A stretch of DNA of 64,000 nt, taken from the NCBI RefSeq assembly GCF_017301635.1, contig NZ_CP071091.1, positions 9,168,501 to 9,232,500 of the forward strand. The letters are read 5' to 3'. This document shows, piece after piece, positions 1-8,167 of the stretch; within the stretch, counting starts at the first letter, position 1, and each line of letters opens with the position of its first letter. The notes beneath the pieces were generated by a model that was not told the origin of the DNA, did not search any database, and was given only the letters and a program-made list of their open reading frames with translations. The DNA comes from Myxococcus landrumus (GTDB taxonomy: Bacteria > Myxococcota > Myxococcia > Myxococcales > Myxococcaceae). Made by a program: the position numbers and the translations under genes.

Positions 1-1304
1 CGTTCGAGTCCGGACCGTGGAGCCGCATGTCCGCGCGCGAGCGAGGCAAGCTCATCCGCAAGCTGTCCGACATGCTGTGGCAACGTCGTGAGGAGTTCGC
101 CCTCGTCGAGTCGCTCAACAACGGCAAGACCTTCCGCGACGCCGTCCGAGGCGATGTGGCTCCAGGCGCGGGCACCCTCGCGTACTTCGCGGACTGGGCG
201 GACAAGATTCATGGCGAGGTGCTGCCCGTCGATGGGCCCTTCCACACCTACGTGCTCAAGGAGCCGGTGGGCGTCGCGGGCCTCATCGTCCCGTGGAACT
301 ACCCCACCTGCATCCTGTGCTGGAAGCTGGGCCCGGCGCTCGCGGCCGGGTGCACGGTGGTGGTGAAACCGTCGGAGATGACGCCGCTCACGGCGATGAA
401 GCTGGGCGAGCTCGCGCTGGAGGCGGGCTTCCCTCCTGGTGTCATCAACGTCGTCACCGGTTACGGCGACCCCGCGGGAGAAGCGCTCGCGCGGCATCCG
501 GACGTGGACAAGATTTCCTTCACCGGCTCCGGCCGTACCGCGCGCCGGCTGATGCAGGCCTCGGCGAGCAGCAACCTGAAGAAGCTGACCCTGGAGCTGG
601 GAGGCAAGAGCCCGCAGGTCATCTTCTCCGACGCGGACCTGGAGCGCGCGGTGGAGGCGTGCTTCTGGGGCATCTTCGGCAACAAGGGGGAGACGTGCAA
701 CGCGGGCAGCCGCGTGCTCGTGCAGGACGGCATCTACGATGACTTCGTGGGCCGCCTGGTGGTGCGCGCGCGGCAGTTGCGCGTGGGAGACCCGCTGGAC
801 CCGTCCACCGAGATGGGCGCGCAGGTGAGCCAGAAGCAGCTCGACACCATCCTGGGCTACGTCGAGAGCGGCCGTCAGCAGGGCGCCCACCTCCTCGCGG
901 GCGGTGAGCGAGACACGGAGAACATCAAGGCCAAGGGCTTCTTCATGCGGCCCACCGTGTTCGGCGAGGTGAAGCCCGACATGAAGATTGCCCAGGAGGA
1001 AATCTTCGGCCCGGTGCTGAGCTGTCTGCGCTTCAAGGACGACGCGCAGGCGCTGGAGCTGGCCAATGGCACGCTCTACGGGCTGGCCGCCTCGCTGTGG
1101 ACGCGCGACGTGGCCAAGGCCCATGCGCTGGCTCGCAAGGTGAAGAGCGGCGTGGTGTGGATCAACTGCTTCAACGAGTTCGACGATGCCGCTCCGTTCG
1201 GCGGCTACAAGGAGTCCGGCTGGGGCCGTGATTTGTCGCACCACGCGCTGGAGGGCTACCTCCAGTGCAAGGCGGTGTGGACACGACTGCCGTCCGACGT
1301 CTGA
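1..1304 (+). CDS. aldehyde dehydrogenase (NAD(P)+), 5' end outside window
   Basis: Oxidises an aldehyde to its acid; the sequence resembles betaine-aldehyde and aminoaldehyde dehydrogenases. The frame is open from base 3, and the residues before the first ATG (27) already match the family (FESGPWSR), so the true start lies upstream of the window. Visible motifs are IVPWNYP with the catalytic Asn, FTGSG of the Rossmann fold, LELGGKSP with the general-base Glu, and GETCNAG with the nucleophilic Cys at 696–698. The C-terminus carries PFGGYKESGWGRD, typical of class 9/betaine-aldehyde enzymes. It is followed 31 bp later by a glutamine-synthetase-like gene and then an iron alcohol dehydrogenase. 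This order suggests a pathway in which an amine or amino alcohol is glutamylated and then oxidised. The exact substrate cannot be read from the sequence. Confidence 0.93.
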   Translation, partial: FESGPWSRMSARERGKLIRKLSDMLWQRREEFALVESLNNGKTFRDAVRGDVAPGAGTLAYFADWADKIHGEVLPVDGPFHTYVLKEPVGVAGLIVPWNYPTCILCWKLGPALAAGCTVVVKPSEMTPLTAMKLGELALEAGFPPGVINVVTGYGDPAGEALARHPDVDKISFTGSGRTARRLMQASASSNLKKLTLELGGKSPQVIFSDADLERAVEACFWGIFGNKGETCNAGSRVLVQDGIYDDFVGRLVVRARQLRVGDPLDPSTEMGAQVSQKQLDTILGYVESGRQQGAHLLAGGERDTENIKAKGFFMRPTVFGEVKPDMKIAQEEIFGPVLSCLRFKDDAQALELANGTLYGLAASLWTRDVAKAHALARKVKSGVVWINCFNEFDDAAPFGGYKESGWGRDLSHHALEGYLQCKAVWTRLPSDV

Positions 1305-1335
1305 GCATTCCCTCACCCCAGGAAGGAAGGTCCCG

Positions 1336-2802
1336 ATGGCGACCCGTCCCAAGGCGAAGGTCCTCACGCATCCGGCCGTGGCTCGCAGGGCCCGCACGAA
1401 GGAGCGCAGAGGACCGGTGCGAGGAACTCCCGGGCCGAGGGAGTCAGGAGGCTCCGACTCCCTCAAGCGGTGGCTGGAGGACCACGGCGCGAAGAACGTG
1501 AAGGTCGGCGCCGTGGACATCGACGGTGTCTGGCGCGGCAAGTACGTCTCGCTGGAGAAGTTCCTGAGCGCGGCCAAGAACGGCATGGGCTTCTGTGACG
1601 TCGTGTTCGGTTGGGACCTGGCCGACGAGCTGCTCGACAACACCGAGGTGACGGGCTGGCACACCGGTTACCCGGATGCACATGCCACCGTGGATGTCTC
1701 CACCGGGCGGATGATTCCGTGGGAGCCAGACACCGCGGCCTTCCTGCTCGACTTCGTCAATCCGGATGGCACGCCCTTCGAGGCCAGCCCCCGGCAGCTC
1801 CTGCACAAAATCGCCGCACGCGCGCGGGAGTTGGGCTATCTGCCGCGCTTCGGCGCCGAGTACGAGTTCTTCATCTTCAAGGAGCAGCCCCAGAGCCTGA
1901 AGGAGAAGGGCTTCCAGGGCCTCACGCCGCTGACGCCGGGCATGTTCGGCTACTCGTGGCTGCGCACGTCCCTCAACGCGCCCCTGGTGCACTCGCTCAT
2001 CGACGGGTGCAACGGCTTCGGCCTCAACATCGAGGGCTTCCACACGGAGACGGGGCCCGGCGTCTTCGAAGCGGCCATCCGCTACGACGACGTGGAGCGC
2101 GCGGCGGACAAGGCGGCGCTCTTCAAGACGGTGGTGAAGGAGCTGTGCGCGCGTCAGGGCCTCACCGCGTGCTTCATGGCGAAGGTGAACGCGAAGCTGC
2201 CCGGGTGCTCGGGGCATGTGCACCAGTCGCTCTGGGATTTGAAGGGCGAGCACAACCTCTTCCATGAAGAGGACGTGCCTCACGGCATGAGCCGCCTCAT
2301 GCGCAACTACATCGGCGGGCAGATTGCGCTGATGCCGGAGCTGACGGCGCTCTACTGGCCCACCATCAACAGCTACAAGCGCAGCGTGGAGAACACCTGG
2401 GCGCCCACCACCGCGGCGTGGGGCCTGGAGAACCGCACCTGTGCCATCCGCGTCATCGGCGAGGACGCGAAGTCCATGCGCATCGAGTACCGGCAGCTCG
2501 GCGCGGACATGAACGCATACATCGGAATGGCGGCGAGCCTGGCCGCGGGCCTGTGGGGCATCGAGAACGAGGTCGAGCCACCGCCCCCGTGCAACGCCAA
2601 CGCCTACGCGTCCCACACGGCCGCGCCCCTGCCGCGCAACCTGAAGGAAGCGGTGGCCCTGCTCAAGCAGAGCGAGCGTGCCCGGGAGATTCTGGGCGAG
2701 GGCTTCGTGGACCACTTCGTGCGTACGCGCGAATGGGAGGTGCGCCAGTACGAGCGCGCCGTCACCAACTGGGAGCTGGAGCGCTACCTGGAGCTCATCT
2801 GA
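1336..2802 (+). CDS. glutamine synthetase family protein (gamma-glutamyl-amine ligase-like)
   Basis: A 488-residue member of the glutamine synthetase family, which joins ammonia or an amine to glutamate using ATP. Start chosen at ATG 1336 because GGAAGGAAGG lies at 1321–1330; the longer open frame overlaps the preceding gene. After a basic, low-complexity N-terminus of about 45 residues come the beta-grasp domain and the catalytic domain. That domain shows GAEYEFFIF, HTETGPGVFEAA (metal-binding Glu), SGHVHQS (His of the active site) and NSYKRSVENTWAP…NRTCAIR. Position between an aldehyde dehydrogenase and an alcohol dehydrogenase argues for a catabolic gamma-glutamylating role (compare PuuA and IpuC) rather than nitrogen assimilation. 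No adenylylation-type NLYDLP motif is evident. Substrate is inferred only from context. Confidence 0.88.
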   Translation: MATRPKAKVLTHPAVARRARTKERRGPVRGTPGPRESGGSDSLKRWLEDHGAKNVKVGAVDIDGVWRGKYVSLEKFLSAAKNGMGFCDVVFGWDLADELLDNTEVTGWHTGYPDAHATVDVSTGRMIPWEPDTAAFLLDFVNPDGTPFEASPRQLLHKIAARARELGYLPRFGAEYEFFIFKEQPQSLKEKGFQGLTPLTPGMFGYSWLRTSLNAPLVHSLIDGCNGFGLNIEGFHTETGPGVFEAAIRYDDVERAADKAALFKTVVKELCARQGLTACFMAKVNAKLPGCSGHVHQSLWDLKGEHNLFHEEDVPHGMSRLMRNYIGGQIALMPELTALYWPTINSYKRSVENTWAPTTAAWGLENRTCAIRVIGEDAKSMRIEYRQLGADMNAYIGMAASLAAGLWGIENEVEPPPPCNANAYASHTAAPLPRNLKEAVALLKQSERAREILGEGFVDHFVRTREWEVRQYERAVTNWELERYLELI

Positions 2803-2825
2803 TGAGCCCGAGGGAGGAACCTGAG

Positions 2826-4010
2826 ATGAAGCCGTTCGACATCCCCACCGAGCCCCGTGTCATCGAGATGGCCTGGCCCACCCGCATCGTCCTGGGCGCG
2901 GGAGCCCTCCAGCGGCTGCCCGCGCAGACGCAGCGCTTGAAGATGAAGCGACCCCTGCTGGTGACGGACGCGGGGGTGGTGAAGGCGGGGCTCGCCTCGC
3001 GGGTGCTGGAGGTGATGAAGACGGCGGGCATCGACTGCGCTGTCTTCGATGGCGTGGAACCCAACCCCACGGAGAAGGATGTCTTCGCGGGGCTGGAGGT
3101 CTATCGCCGCAATGACTGTGACGGCCTCATCGCGCTCGGCGGAGGCAGTGCGCTGGATGCGGGCAAGCTGGTGCAACTGCTCTCCACCCACGAGCCGCCG
3201 CTGAGTCGCTACGACGACGCGAAGGGCGGAGACCAGTTCGTCCGGGACGATGTGCCCCCGCTCGTCGCCATCCCCACCACGGCGGGGACGGGCTCGGAGG
3301 TGGGCCGCTCCGGCGTGGTGACGCTGGAGGACACGGGGCGCAAGACGGTGATTTTCAGTCCGCACCTGTTGCCTCGCGCCGCCATCGTCGACCCCGAGCT
3401 CACGCTGGGACTGCCCCCAGGCGTCACCGCCGCCACGGGCATGGATGCCTTCACGCATTGCCTGGAGGCGTACGTGGCCAGTGGCTTCCATCCGCTGGCG
3501 GACGCGGTGGCCATCGACGGCATCCAGCGCGTGGCCCGCTCGCTGATGACGGCCGTGCGCGAGGGGACGAACCTCGCGGCGCGCACCGACATGATGGTGG
3601 CCGCGATGGAGGGCGCCATGGCCTTCCAGAAGGGACTGGGCGCGTGTCACTCGCTGGCCCATGCGCTGACGCCCATCTCCGGCGTCCACCATGGGCTCGC
3701 GAATGCCGTCGTGTTGCCGGTGGTGATGGAGTTCAACCGGGCCACCAGCACCGCGCGCCTGGCGCGTGTGGCGGTGGCGATGGGGGATTCCTCCAACGCT
3801 CGGGAAGAGGTGCTCGCGAGCAACGCCATCGACCGGGTGCGCAAGCTCAACGCGGCCATCGGCATTCCCGCGCGGCTTCGCGACGTGGGCGTCCGCGAGG
3901 AGGACTTGCCGAAAATCGCCGACAAGGCCTTCCAGGACGCATGCCATCAGTGCAACCCGCGGAAGGTGACGGAAGCGGACCTGCTGGCCCTCGCCCGAGA
4001 GGCCTGGTGA
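2826..4010 (+). CDS. iron-containing alcohol dehydrogenase
   Basis: A 394-residue group III (iron-dependent) alcohol dehydrogenase, converting an alcohol to an aldehyde or the reverse with NAD(P). Motifs are GGGSALDAGK (dinucleotide binding), IPTTAGTGSEV, and the metal-site segments FTHCLEAYVA, GLGACHSLAHAL and GVHHGLANA, whose histidines are the expected iron ligands. Start at ATG 2826 is supported by AGGGAGG at 2811–2817. An in-frame ATG at 2802 overlaps the stop of the preceding gene but has no such site. It is the last gene of the aldehyde dehydrogenase–glutamine synthetase-like operon, 23 bp downstream, so it probably supplies or consumes the aldehyde intermediate. Confidence 0.9.
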   Translation: MKPFDIPTEPRVIEMAWPTRIVLGAGALQRLPAQTQRLKMKRPLLVTDAGVVKAGLASRVLEVMKTAGIDCAVFDGVEPNPTEKDVFAGLEVYRRNDCDGLIALGGGSALDAGKLVQLLSTHEPPLSRYDDAKGGDQFVRDDVPPLVAIPTTAGTGSEVGRSGVVTLEDTGRKTVIFSPHLLPRAAIVDPELTLGLPPGVTAATGMDAFTHCLEAYVASGFHPLADAVAIDGIQRVARSLMTAVREGTNLAARTDMMVAAMEGAMAFQKGLGACHSLAHALTPISGVHHGLANAVVLPVVMEFNRATSTARLARVAVAMGDSSNAREEVLASNAIDRVRKLNAAIGIPARLRDVGVREEDLPKIADKAFQDACHQCNPRKVTEADLLALAREAW

Positions 4011-4017
4011 GGTGAGG

Positions 4018-4062
4018 CGCCGTCCCGGGGTGGAGGCGCATGCCTCCCTCGGGGAGACGGCG
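4018..4062. terminator. bidirectional hairpin between convergent genes
   Basis: Two nested inverted repeats lie between the stop of the alcohol dehydrogenase and the stop of the convergent lipoprotein gene. The outer arms are CGCCGTC (4018–4024) and GACGGCG (4056–4062). The inner arms are GGAGGC (4032–4037) and GCCTCC (4042–4047). There is no clear T-run, so termination is inferred from position and structure. Confidence 0.5.
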
Positions 4063-4066
4063 GGCG

Positions 4067-4633
4067 CTACTTGTCTTCGCCCGACGCCGCGGGCTGGGCG
4101 GGCGCGGGGGCGTTGTCCTTGCTCACCGTGACGCCCATGTCCGGGGTGCCCGCGGGCGCCTTGGGGGCCTCGCCCTGTGCATCCATGGAGGGAAGCTCGG
4201 GGACGAAGTCCAACGTCTCCACCTGGACGCGGCCCGGCAGGCGCAGGTCCATGGCGCTGATGCGCTCCTGCGCGCGCAAGTCATAGAGCTGCTGCGCGAC
4301 GGGACCCGCGGGGATGCGGTCGTCGGAGAAGAAGATGTAGACCTTGACCTTCCCCTCCTGCGTGGGGATGCGGAAGCTGGTGTTCGCGACAGGCTTGTTC
4401 GCCTCGCAGCGGATGGAGCGGTTCTCCTTCGTCAGCGTGAGCTGGCGGATGACGCCCTTCTCCGACACCGTGTAGAGCATGCAGTAGGGAAGCTGGCCGT
4501 CGGAGGGGATGACCTCCATGGTGGCCGGGCCGGTCTTGCGAATCTGCGCCCGCGTCGGTTTGTCGTCTTGCACTTTGTCCTGGCAACCCGCGCACACCGC
4601 CGCCACTGCCAGCACCGCGCTCCAGCGCTTCAT
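4067..4633 (-). CDS. lipoprotein of unknown function
   Basis: I do not recognise a family. The 188-residue product begins MKRWSAVLAVAAVCAGC: a short basic start, a hydrophobic core and a lipobox ending in Cys, so it should be an outer- or inner-membrane lipoprotein. Start chosen at ATG 4633 because the signal peptide begins there and GGGAGG lies just upstream; the longer frame to 4753 adds only non-hydrophobic sequence. The mature part has a compact segment with several beta-strand-like runs and two Cys, then a Pro/Ala-rich acidic tail. The last residues (MDAQGEAP…GVTV) resemble the C-terminus of the truncated gene at 63888, suggesting a small paralogous family. It is convergent with the alcohol dehydrogenase operon. 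Confidence 0.75.
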   Translation of the reverse strand: MKRWSAVLAVAAVCAGCQDKVQDDKPTRAQIRKTGPATMEVIPSDGQLPYCMLYTVSEKGVIRQLTLTKENRSIRCEANKPVANTSFRIPTQEGKVKVYIFFSDDRIPAGPVAQQLYDLRAQERISAMDLRLPGRVQVETLDFVPELPSMDAQGEAPKAPAGTPDMGVTVSKDNAPAPAQPAASGEDK

Positions 4634-4866
4634 GTGTTCCTCCCGGGGCGTGGAAGATCCACCATTCGCGCTCGCCAGACTACTTCGAGCTTTGGAAACC
4701 GAGGGAGGACTACCGGTCGCCCGCTCTCCCACCACCCGACGGAAAGACCGCAAGTTTACATCCGCTCCGTTCGTCCCAAGTCGGCGCGCACGGTGGGTCT
4801 GGGGCTCTGGAGGCCCCGACGGACGGGGGAGTCACACGGGCGGTGGCCCCTCTCACCGTCCATCCC

Positions 4867-6069
4867 TCAGTCGAGGCGCGGAAGGGCCTGTTCGATGAGG
4901 TCCGCCGCTCGCCTCGCGCCGCCTTCCTCGCGCAGCTCACGTTGGAGCATTGCTGCTTGCTTCATGAAGTGTGGCTCACGGATGAGGCGTTCGAACGCAG
5001 CGCGCAATGACACCGCGGTGGCCTGGGCGGTGTCGAGCCTCAGGCCCACCCCCAGCTCGACGATGCGGTCCGCGTTGCTGAACTGGTCGGTGGCCTGGGG
5101 CACGGCGAGCATCGGCTTGCCGCACCACAAGCCCTCCTGCGCGCTGCCCATGCCCGCGTGGGTGATGAAGACGTCGGACTGCTGGAGCACCGACAGCTGT
5201 GGCAGCCATGCATGCACCTCGAAGTTGGAGGGAAGTGCTCCCAGCGCGGAGGGCTCGAGGTGCCGGCCGATGTTGAGCACCACATGCCAGTCCTCCAGCG
5301 CTCCGAACGCGGCCATGCACTGGCGATAGAACGCGGGCTGGTTCGTGAAGGTGGAGCCCAGGGAGATGAGCAGCACCTTCTTCGCGTGCGCGGGGCGGCT
5401 CCAGGTTCCCTGTGACGCCCGTTGCTCGTCGATGCACGGCCCCACGAAGGTGTAGCGCTTGGGGTCCACCCGGTCGGCGTGAGGCTGCATCGCGCGGGGA
5501 ATGAGGACGAGCGAGCGCGTGGGCAGGCCCACGAAGAGCGTGGAGTCCGTCTCCGCCACGCCGCAGTCCTTCAGCCACTGCGTGAAGCGGCGGTAGTAGT
5601 CGGCGCCACCCGGGGCCGCGCGCAGCGACTCCATCACTCCCGCCATCTCCTCCGTGTAGCCCTCCCACGCGACATAGGTGGGCGAGAGGTGCACGGCGGG
5701 GAGCCCCCAGTTCTCCGCGAGGATGCGCGCGACGAAGCCCGCGATGTCGTAGAGGAAGAGGTCCGGCCGGTCCTTCTCGTACGCGGCGCGGAGCCTGGGC
5801 AACTGGGCCATCGCATCGTCGAGGAACACCGAGAGCTGCCCGAGGGTGTCCTCCGGCCAGTCCCGTCCCGGCACGCCCTCTCGCGGCAACGTCGAGGGGT
5901 AGGGCACCAGCTCCGCTCCGGTGCGTGCGATGGCGTCCGCGAAGGATGGGTCATTGGCGTAGGTGACGCGATGGCCTCGGGCCACCAGCTCGCGGATGAC
6001 CTCCAGGCTCGGGTTCACGTGGCCATGCGCCGGGATGCTCACCATGGCGATGTGGGCGCGGCGTCGCAT
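4867..6069 (-). CDS. MGT-family glycosyltransferase (macrolide glycosyltransferase-like, GT1)
   Basis: A GT-B glycosyltransferase of about 400 residues that should move a sugar from a UDP-sugar to a small lipophilic acceptor such as a macrolide. The N-terminus reads HIAMVSIPAHGHVNPSLEV, the acceptor-domain signature with its catalytic His. The C-terminal half carries HAGMGSAQEGLWCGKPMLAVP followed by DQF, the donor-binding motif of the UDP-glucuronosyl/MGT group. Start ATG 6069 is preceded by AAGGAG; the longer frame to 6147 runs through the operator region. It is transcribed divergently from a TetR regulator, and both reading frames flank palindromic operators at 6093–6166. It may inactivate an antibiotic or decorate a secondary metabolite, with the TetR protein sensing the compound; that role is inferred. 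Confidence 0.87.
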   Translation of the reverse strand: MRRRAHIAMVSIPAHGHVNPSLEVIRELVARGHRVTYANDPSFADAIARTGAELVPYPSTLPREGVPGRDWPEDTLGQLSVFLDDAMAQLPRLRAAYEKDRPDLFLYDIAGFVARILAENWGLPAVHLSPTYVAWEGYTEEMAGVMESLRAAPGGADYYRRFTQWLKDCGVAETDSTLFVGLPTRSLVLIPRAMQPHADRVDPKRYTFVGPCIDEQRASQGTWSRPAHAKKVLLISLGSTFTNQPAFYRQCMAAFGALEDWHVVLNIGRHLEPSALGALPSNFEVHAWLPQLSVLQQSDVFITHAGMGSAQEGLWCGKPMLAVPQATDQFSNADRIVELGVGLRLDTAQATAVSLRAAFERLIREPHFMKQAAMLQRELREEGGARRAADLIEQALPRLD

Positions 6070-6092
6070 GCGAGGGCTCCTTGGAGTTGAGA

Positions 6093-6109
6093 CGAGACGA
6101 ATCGTCTCG
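6093..6109. promoter_or_regulatory. palindromic operator, probably for the adjacent TetR regulator
   Basis: A perfect 17-bp palindrome, CGAGACGA-A-TCGTCTCG, lies 23 bp upstream of the glycosyltransferase start and in the leader between two divergent genes. Size, symmetry and place fit a TetR-family operator. Binding by the product of the gene at 6193 is inferred. Confidence 0.7.
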
Positions 6110-6149
6110 CATGCGGCCACCATGGGTGGCGTGAAGTGAATTGTCAAGA

Positions 6150-6166
6150 CGAGACGTTGCGTATCG
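6150..6166. promoter_or_regulatory. second, degenerate operator copy
   Basis: CGAGACGTTGCGTATCG matches the palindrome at 6093–6109 in 13 of 17 positions and lies 26 bp before the TetR gene. A TTGACA-like -35 hexamer for the glycosyltransferase sits next to it on the minus strand (6147–6142), although no good -10 was found. The placement suggests autorepression as well as repression of the glycosyltransferase. Confidence 0.5.
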
Positions 6167-6192
6167 CCGCGGTCCCGCTACGGTGAGAGGTC

Positions 6193-6804
6193 ATGAGTGA
6201 AGGCAAGACACCGGACGCGGGTCGGCGCAGTGAGCGCTCGCACCAGGCCATCCTGAAGGCGGTGGTGGAGCTGGTCGGGGAGATGGGCTACGGGCGGCTG
6301 ACCATCGAGGCCATCGCCGCGCGAGCGGGCGTGGGCAAGCAGACCATCTATCGCTGGTGGCCGAACAAGGGCTTGCTGGTGCTGGATGCCTTCGCCGCGT
6401 TGATGGGAGACACCGCGCCCCTGCCGGACACGGGCGACGTGGTGGCGGACATGAAGCTGGTGCTTCGAGCCACGGCCGCCGAACTCTGCTCGCCCCGCTT
6501 CGAGGTGCCTTCGCGCGCGCTCACCGCCGAGTCGCAGCTGGACCCGGCCCTGGCGAAGCAGTTCGTGGACACGCTGCTGCGGCCGAGCCTGGAGGTGACG
6601 AAGGAGCGCCTGCGCGTGGCGCAGCGCGCGGGGCAGGTGGCGGCTGGGGTGGACCTGGATGTCGCGGTGGAGCTGCTGGTCGGTCCGCTCTTCCACCGCT
6701 GGCTGCTGCGCACCGCGCCGCTCACGCCGGAGTACGCGGACACGGTGGCGGAGTACGCGCTGGCGGCCCTGCGCCCCCCAAGGACTTCGGGGAGCGCGGG
6801 CTGA
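6193..6804 (+). CDS. TetR/AcrR family transcriptional regulator
   Basis: A 203-residue one-component repressor. The N-terminal helix-turn-helix is clear: LTIEAIAARAGVGKQTIYRWWPNKGLLVLDAF at about residues 37–68 is a textbook TetR DNA-binding unit. The rest is the all-helical ligand and dimer domain, with the C-terminal form common in regulators annotated TetR_C_11/16. It is divergent from the MGT-type glycosyltransferase, and two palindromic sites lie between them, so it most likely represses that gene and itself until a ligand binds. Its stop is only 13 bp from the stop of a convergent lipoprotein gene. The ligand is unknown. Confidence 0.92.
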   Translation: MSEGKTPDAGRRSERSHQAILKAVVELVGEMGYGRLTIEAIAARAGVGKQTIYRWWPNKGLLVLDAFAALMGDTAPLPDTGDVVADMKLVLRATAAELCSPRFEVPSRALTAESQLDPALAKQFVDTLLRPSLEVTKERLRVAQRAGQVAAGVDLDVAVELLVGPLFHRWLLRTAPLTPEYADTVAEYALAALRPPRTSGSAG

Positions 6805-6817
6805 GTTCCACCGGGGC

Positions 6818-7456
6818 TTACTCGATGCTGGGGCTGGGGCCTCCCATGCCGGGGCACTTGCCGGGCTTCATCTGGTCGGCGGCGTTGTGGATTTCGCTGC
6901 TGAGCTGCTGCTGCTTCTTGGGGTCCAGCGCGCTGTAGACGATGACGACGCCGTCCGGCGTGTCCTGGATGCTGGCGCTCGCGGGCATCGTCGGCGCGCC
7001 CGCCATGCCGGAGCCGCCCATGCCCGTCTCGTCCAGGCCGTCCTGCTCCTCGAACTGGCCGATGCCCAGGTCTTCCCGCTCCGCTTCTTCCATGGGCGTC
7101 GCGTTGCCGGAGCGCTGCTGGGTGGCGGTCGCCTGTTCTTGCAGCATGCGGCGGCTGCGCTGCTGGAGCTCGGACACCTGCGTGGGTTCCAGCGTGCTGA
7201 GCGTGAGGGCCACGCCTTCAGGCGTGTCCTCGGCCTTGGCCGTGGTGCCGGGGAGGGACATAGGGCAGTTGTCGTCGGAGACGCTCTTGGCCTTGGACTT
7301 GGGTTTGGGGGCCTGGGCCGTGGGCGCCGATGAAGGCGGCTGCGTGGTGGCCTGTGGCTCGGCGCCCTTCGATTGCGAGCCCCGCTTGGAACAGCCGGCC
7401 GAGAAGCAGAGCACCGCGGACACGGCGAGAATCGACGGAAGCTTGAGCAGATGCAT
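6818..7456 (-). CDS. lipoprotein with an internal duplication, function unknown
   Basis: A 212-residue product with a lipoprotein signal (MHLLKLPSILAVSAVLCFSAGC, lipobox ending at Cys22). The mature part is rich in Gln, Pro and Ser. It contains two related modules: one reads EDTPEGVALTLSTLEP…VSELQQR, the other QDTPDGVVIVYSALDP…QQLSSEI, each beside a Cys-Pro pair (NCPM and KCPG). I know no named family for it. The duplication suggests two copies of a small alpha/beta unit joined by a charged linker. Start ATG 7456 coincides with the signal peptide. It is convergent with the TetR gene and divergent from the Cys-rich lipoprotein at 7670. Confidence 0.75.
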   Translation of the reverse strand: MHLLKLPSILAVSAVLCFSAGCSKRGSQSKGAEPQATTQPPSSAPTAQAPKPKSKAKSVSDDNCPMSLPGTTAKAEDTPEGVALTLSTLEPTQVSELQQRSRRMLQEQATATQQRSGNATPMEEAEREDLGIGQFEEQDGLDETGMGGSGMAGAPTMPASASIQDTPDGVVIVYSALDPKKQQQLSSEIHNAADQMKPGKCPGMGGPSPSIE

Positions 7457-7669
7457 GGTGGACGTCCCCCCTGCGCATGAGCCTTCGCGCGGAAGGTGGG
7501 CAGGGGGGCCAGACGTCGGCAGTGCATCTCGTTAGAGGCACACGCCGTTGGCCCCTCCCTGGGGAAAGAGCTGTTCATTCAAAAGAAGACACTCCGGGCG
7601 GTGCGGGGCGCCGACGCATTGGATGTCATTGGCTAGGCTTTGGCCCTTCTCTCTCCCAAGGAGTGTCAG

Positions 7670-8122
7670 ATGCGCAGCTGGACTGGAGCGCTGGTGGCTG
7701 TGATGTCATTCGCGGTGCTGGCGGCGTGTGGCGGTACCGGTGGCGCGGACTCGGCCGAGGAGCCGCTGGGACAGCAGGAGGCGGGCATTGACCGGTGTGG
7801 CAACGGCATCTGCTACGCGACGGAGGTGAACAGCTGTCCCGCGGACTGCAACTACGGGGGCTACTGCGGTGACCAGGTGTGTGCTGGGCCCGAGACGTCG
7901 AACGGCTGTAATGACTGCCAGGGAGGAGGGGGCTGCTTCGCGCCGCAATCCCAGGCACCCGTTGAGTCGGAAATGCTGATTGACCGGTGTGGCAACGGCG
8001 TCTGCTATGCGACGGAGGTGGGCAACTGCCCAGCGGACTGCAACTACGGGGGCTACTGCGGCGACGGCGTCTGTGGGGGCTCTGAACCCAGCGTCTGCCC
8101 CAATGACTGTCTGGGGTGCTGA
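7670..8122 (+). CDS. Cys-rich lipoprotein with two tandem modules
   Basis: A 150-residue exported protein. Start ATG 7670 is chosen over 7640 because AAGGAG lies at 7658–7663 and the signal peptide MRSWTGALVAVMSFAVLAAC begins there, giving a lipobox. The mature protein holds two nearly identical modules of about 35 residues. Each begins DRCGNG, continues CYATEV, then CPADCNYGGYCGD, and ends with a VC…E segment. Cys spacing is kept between them. Similar CGNGxC…E…C…DC motifs occur in many myxobacterial secreted proteins, where they probably form disulfide-knotted units. Function is unknown; surface display is likely. Confidence 0.72.
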   Translation: MRSWTGALVAVMSFAVLAACGGTGGADSAEEPLGQQEAGIDRCGNGICYATEVNSCPADCNYGGYCGDQVCAGPETSNGCNDCQGGGGCFAPQSQAPVESEMLIDRCGNGVCYATEVGNCPADCNYGGYCGDGVCGGSEPSVCPNDCLGC

Positions 8123-8136
8123 GTCGCCCCAAGGGC

Positions 8137-8167
8137 AAGGTGCCCGGCGAACAGCTCCGGGCGCCTT
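8137..8167. terminator. hairpin terminator between convergent genes
   Basis: Arms AAGGTGCCCGG (8137–8147) and CCGGGCGCCTT (8157–8167) form an 11-bp stem with one G·U pair and a nine-base loop, placed exactly between two convergent stop codons. It can serve both strands. A long T-run is absent. Confidence 0.55.
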
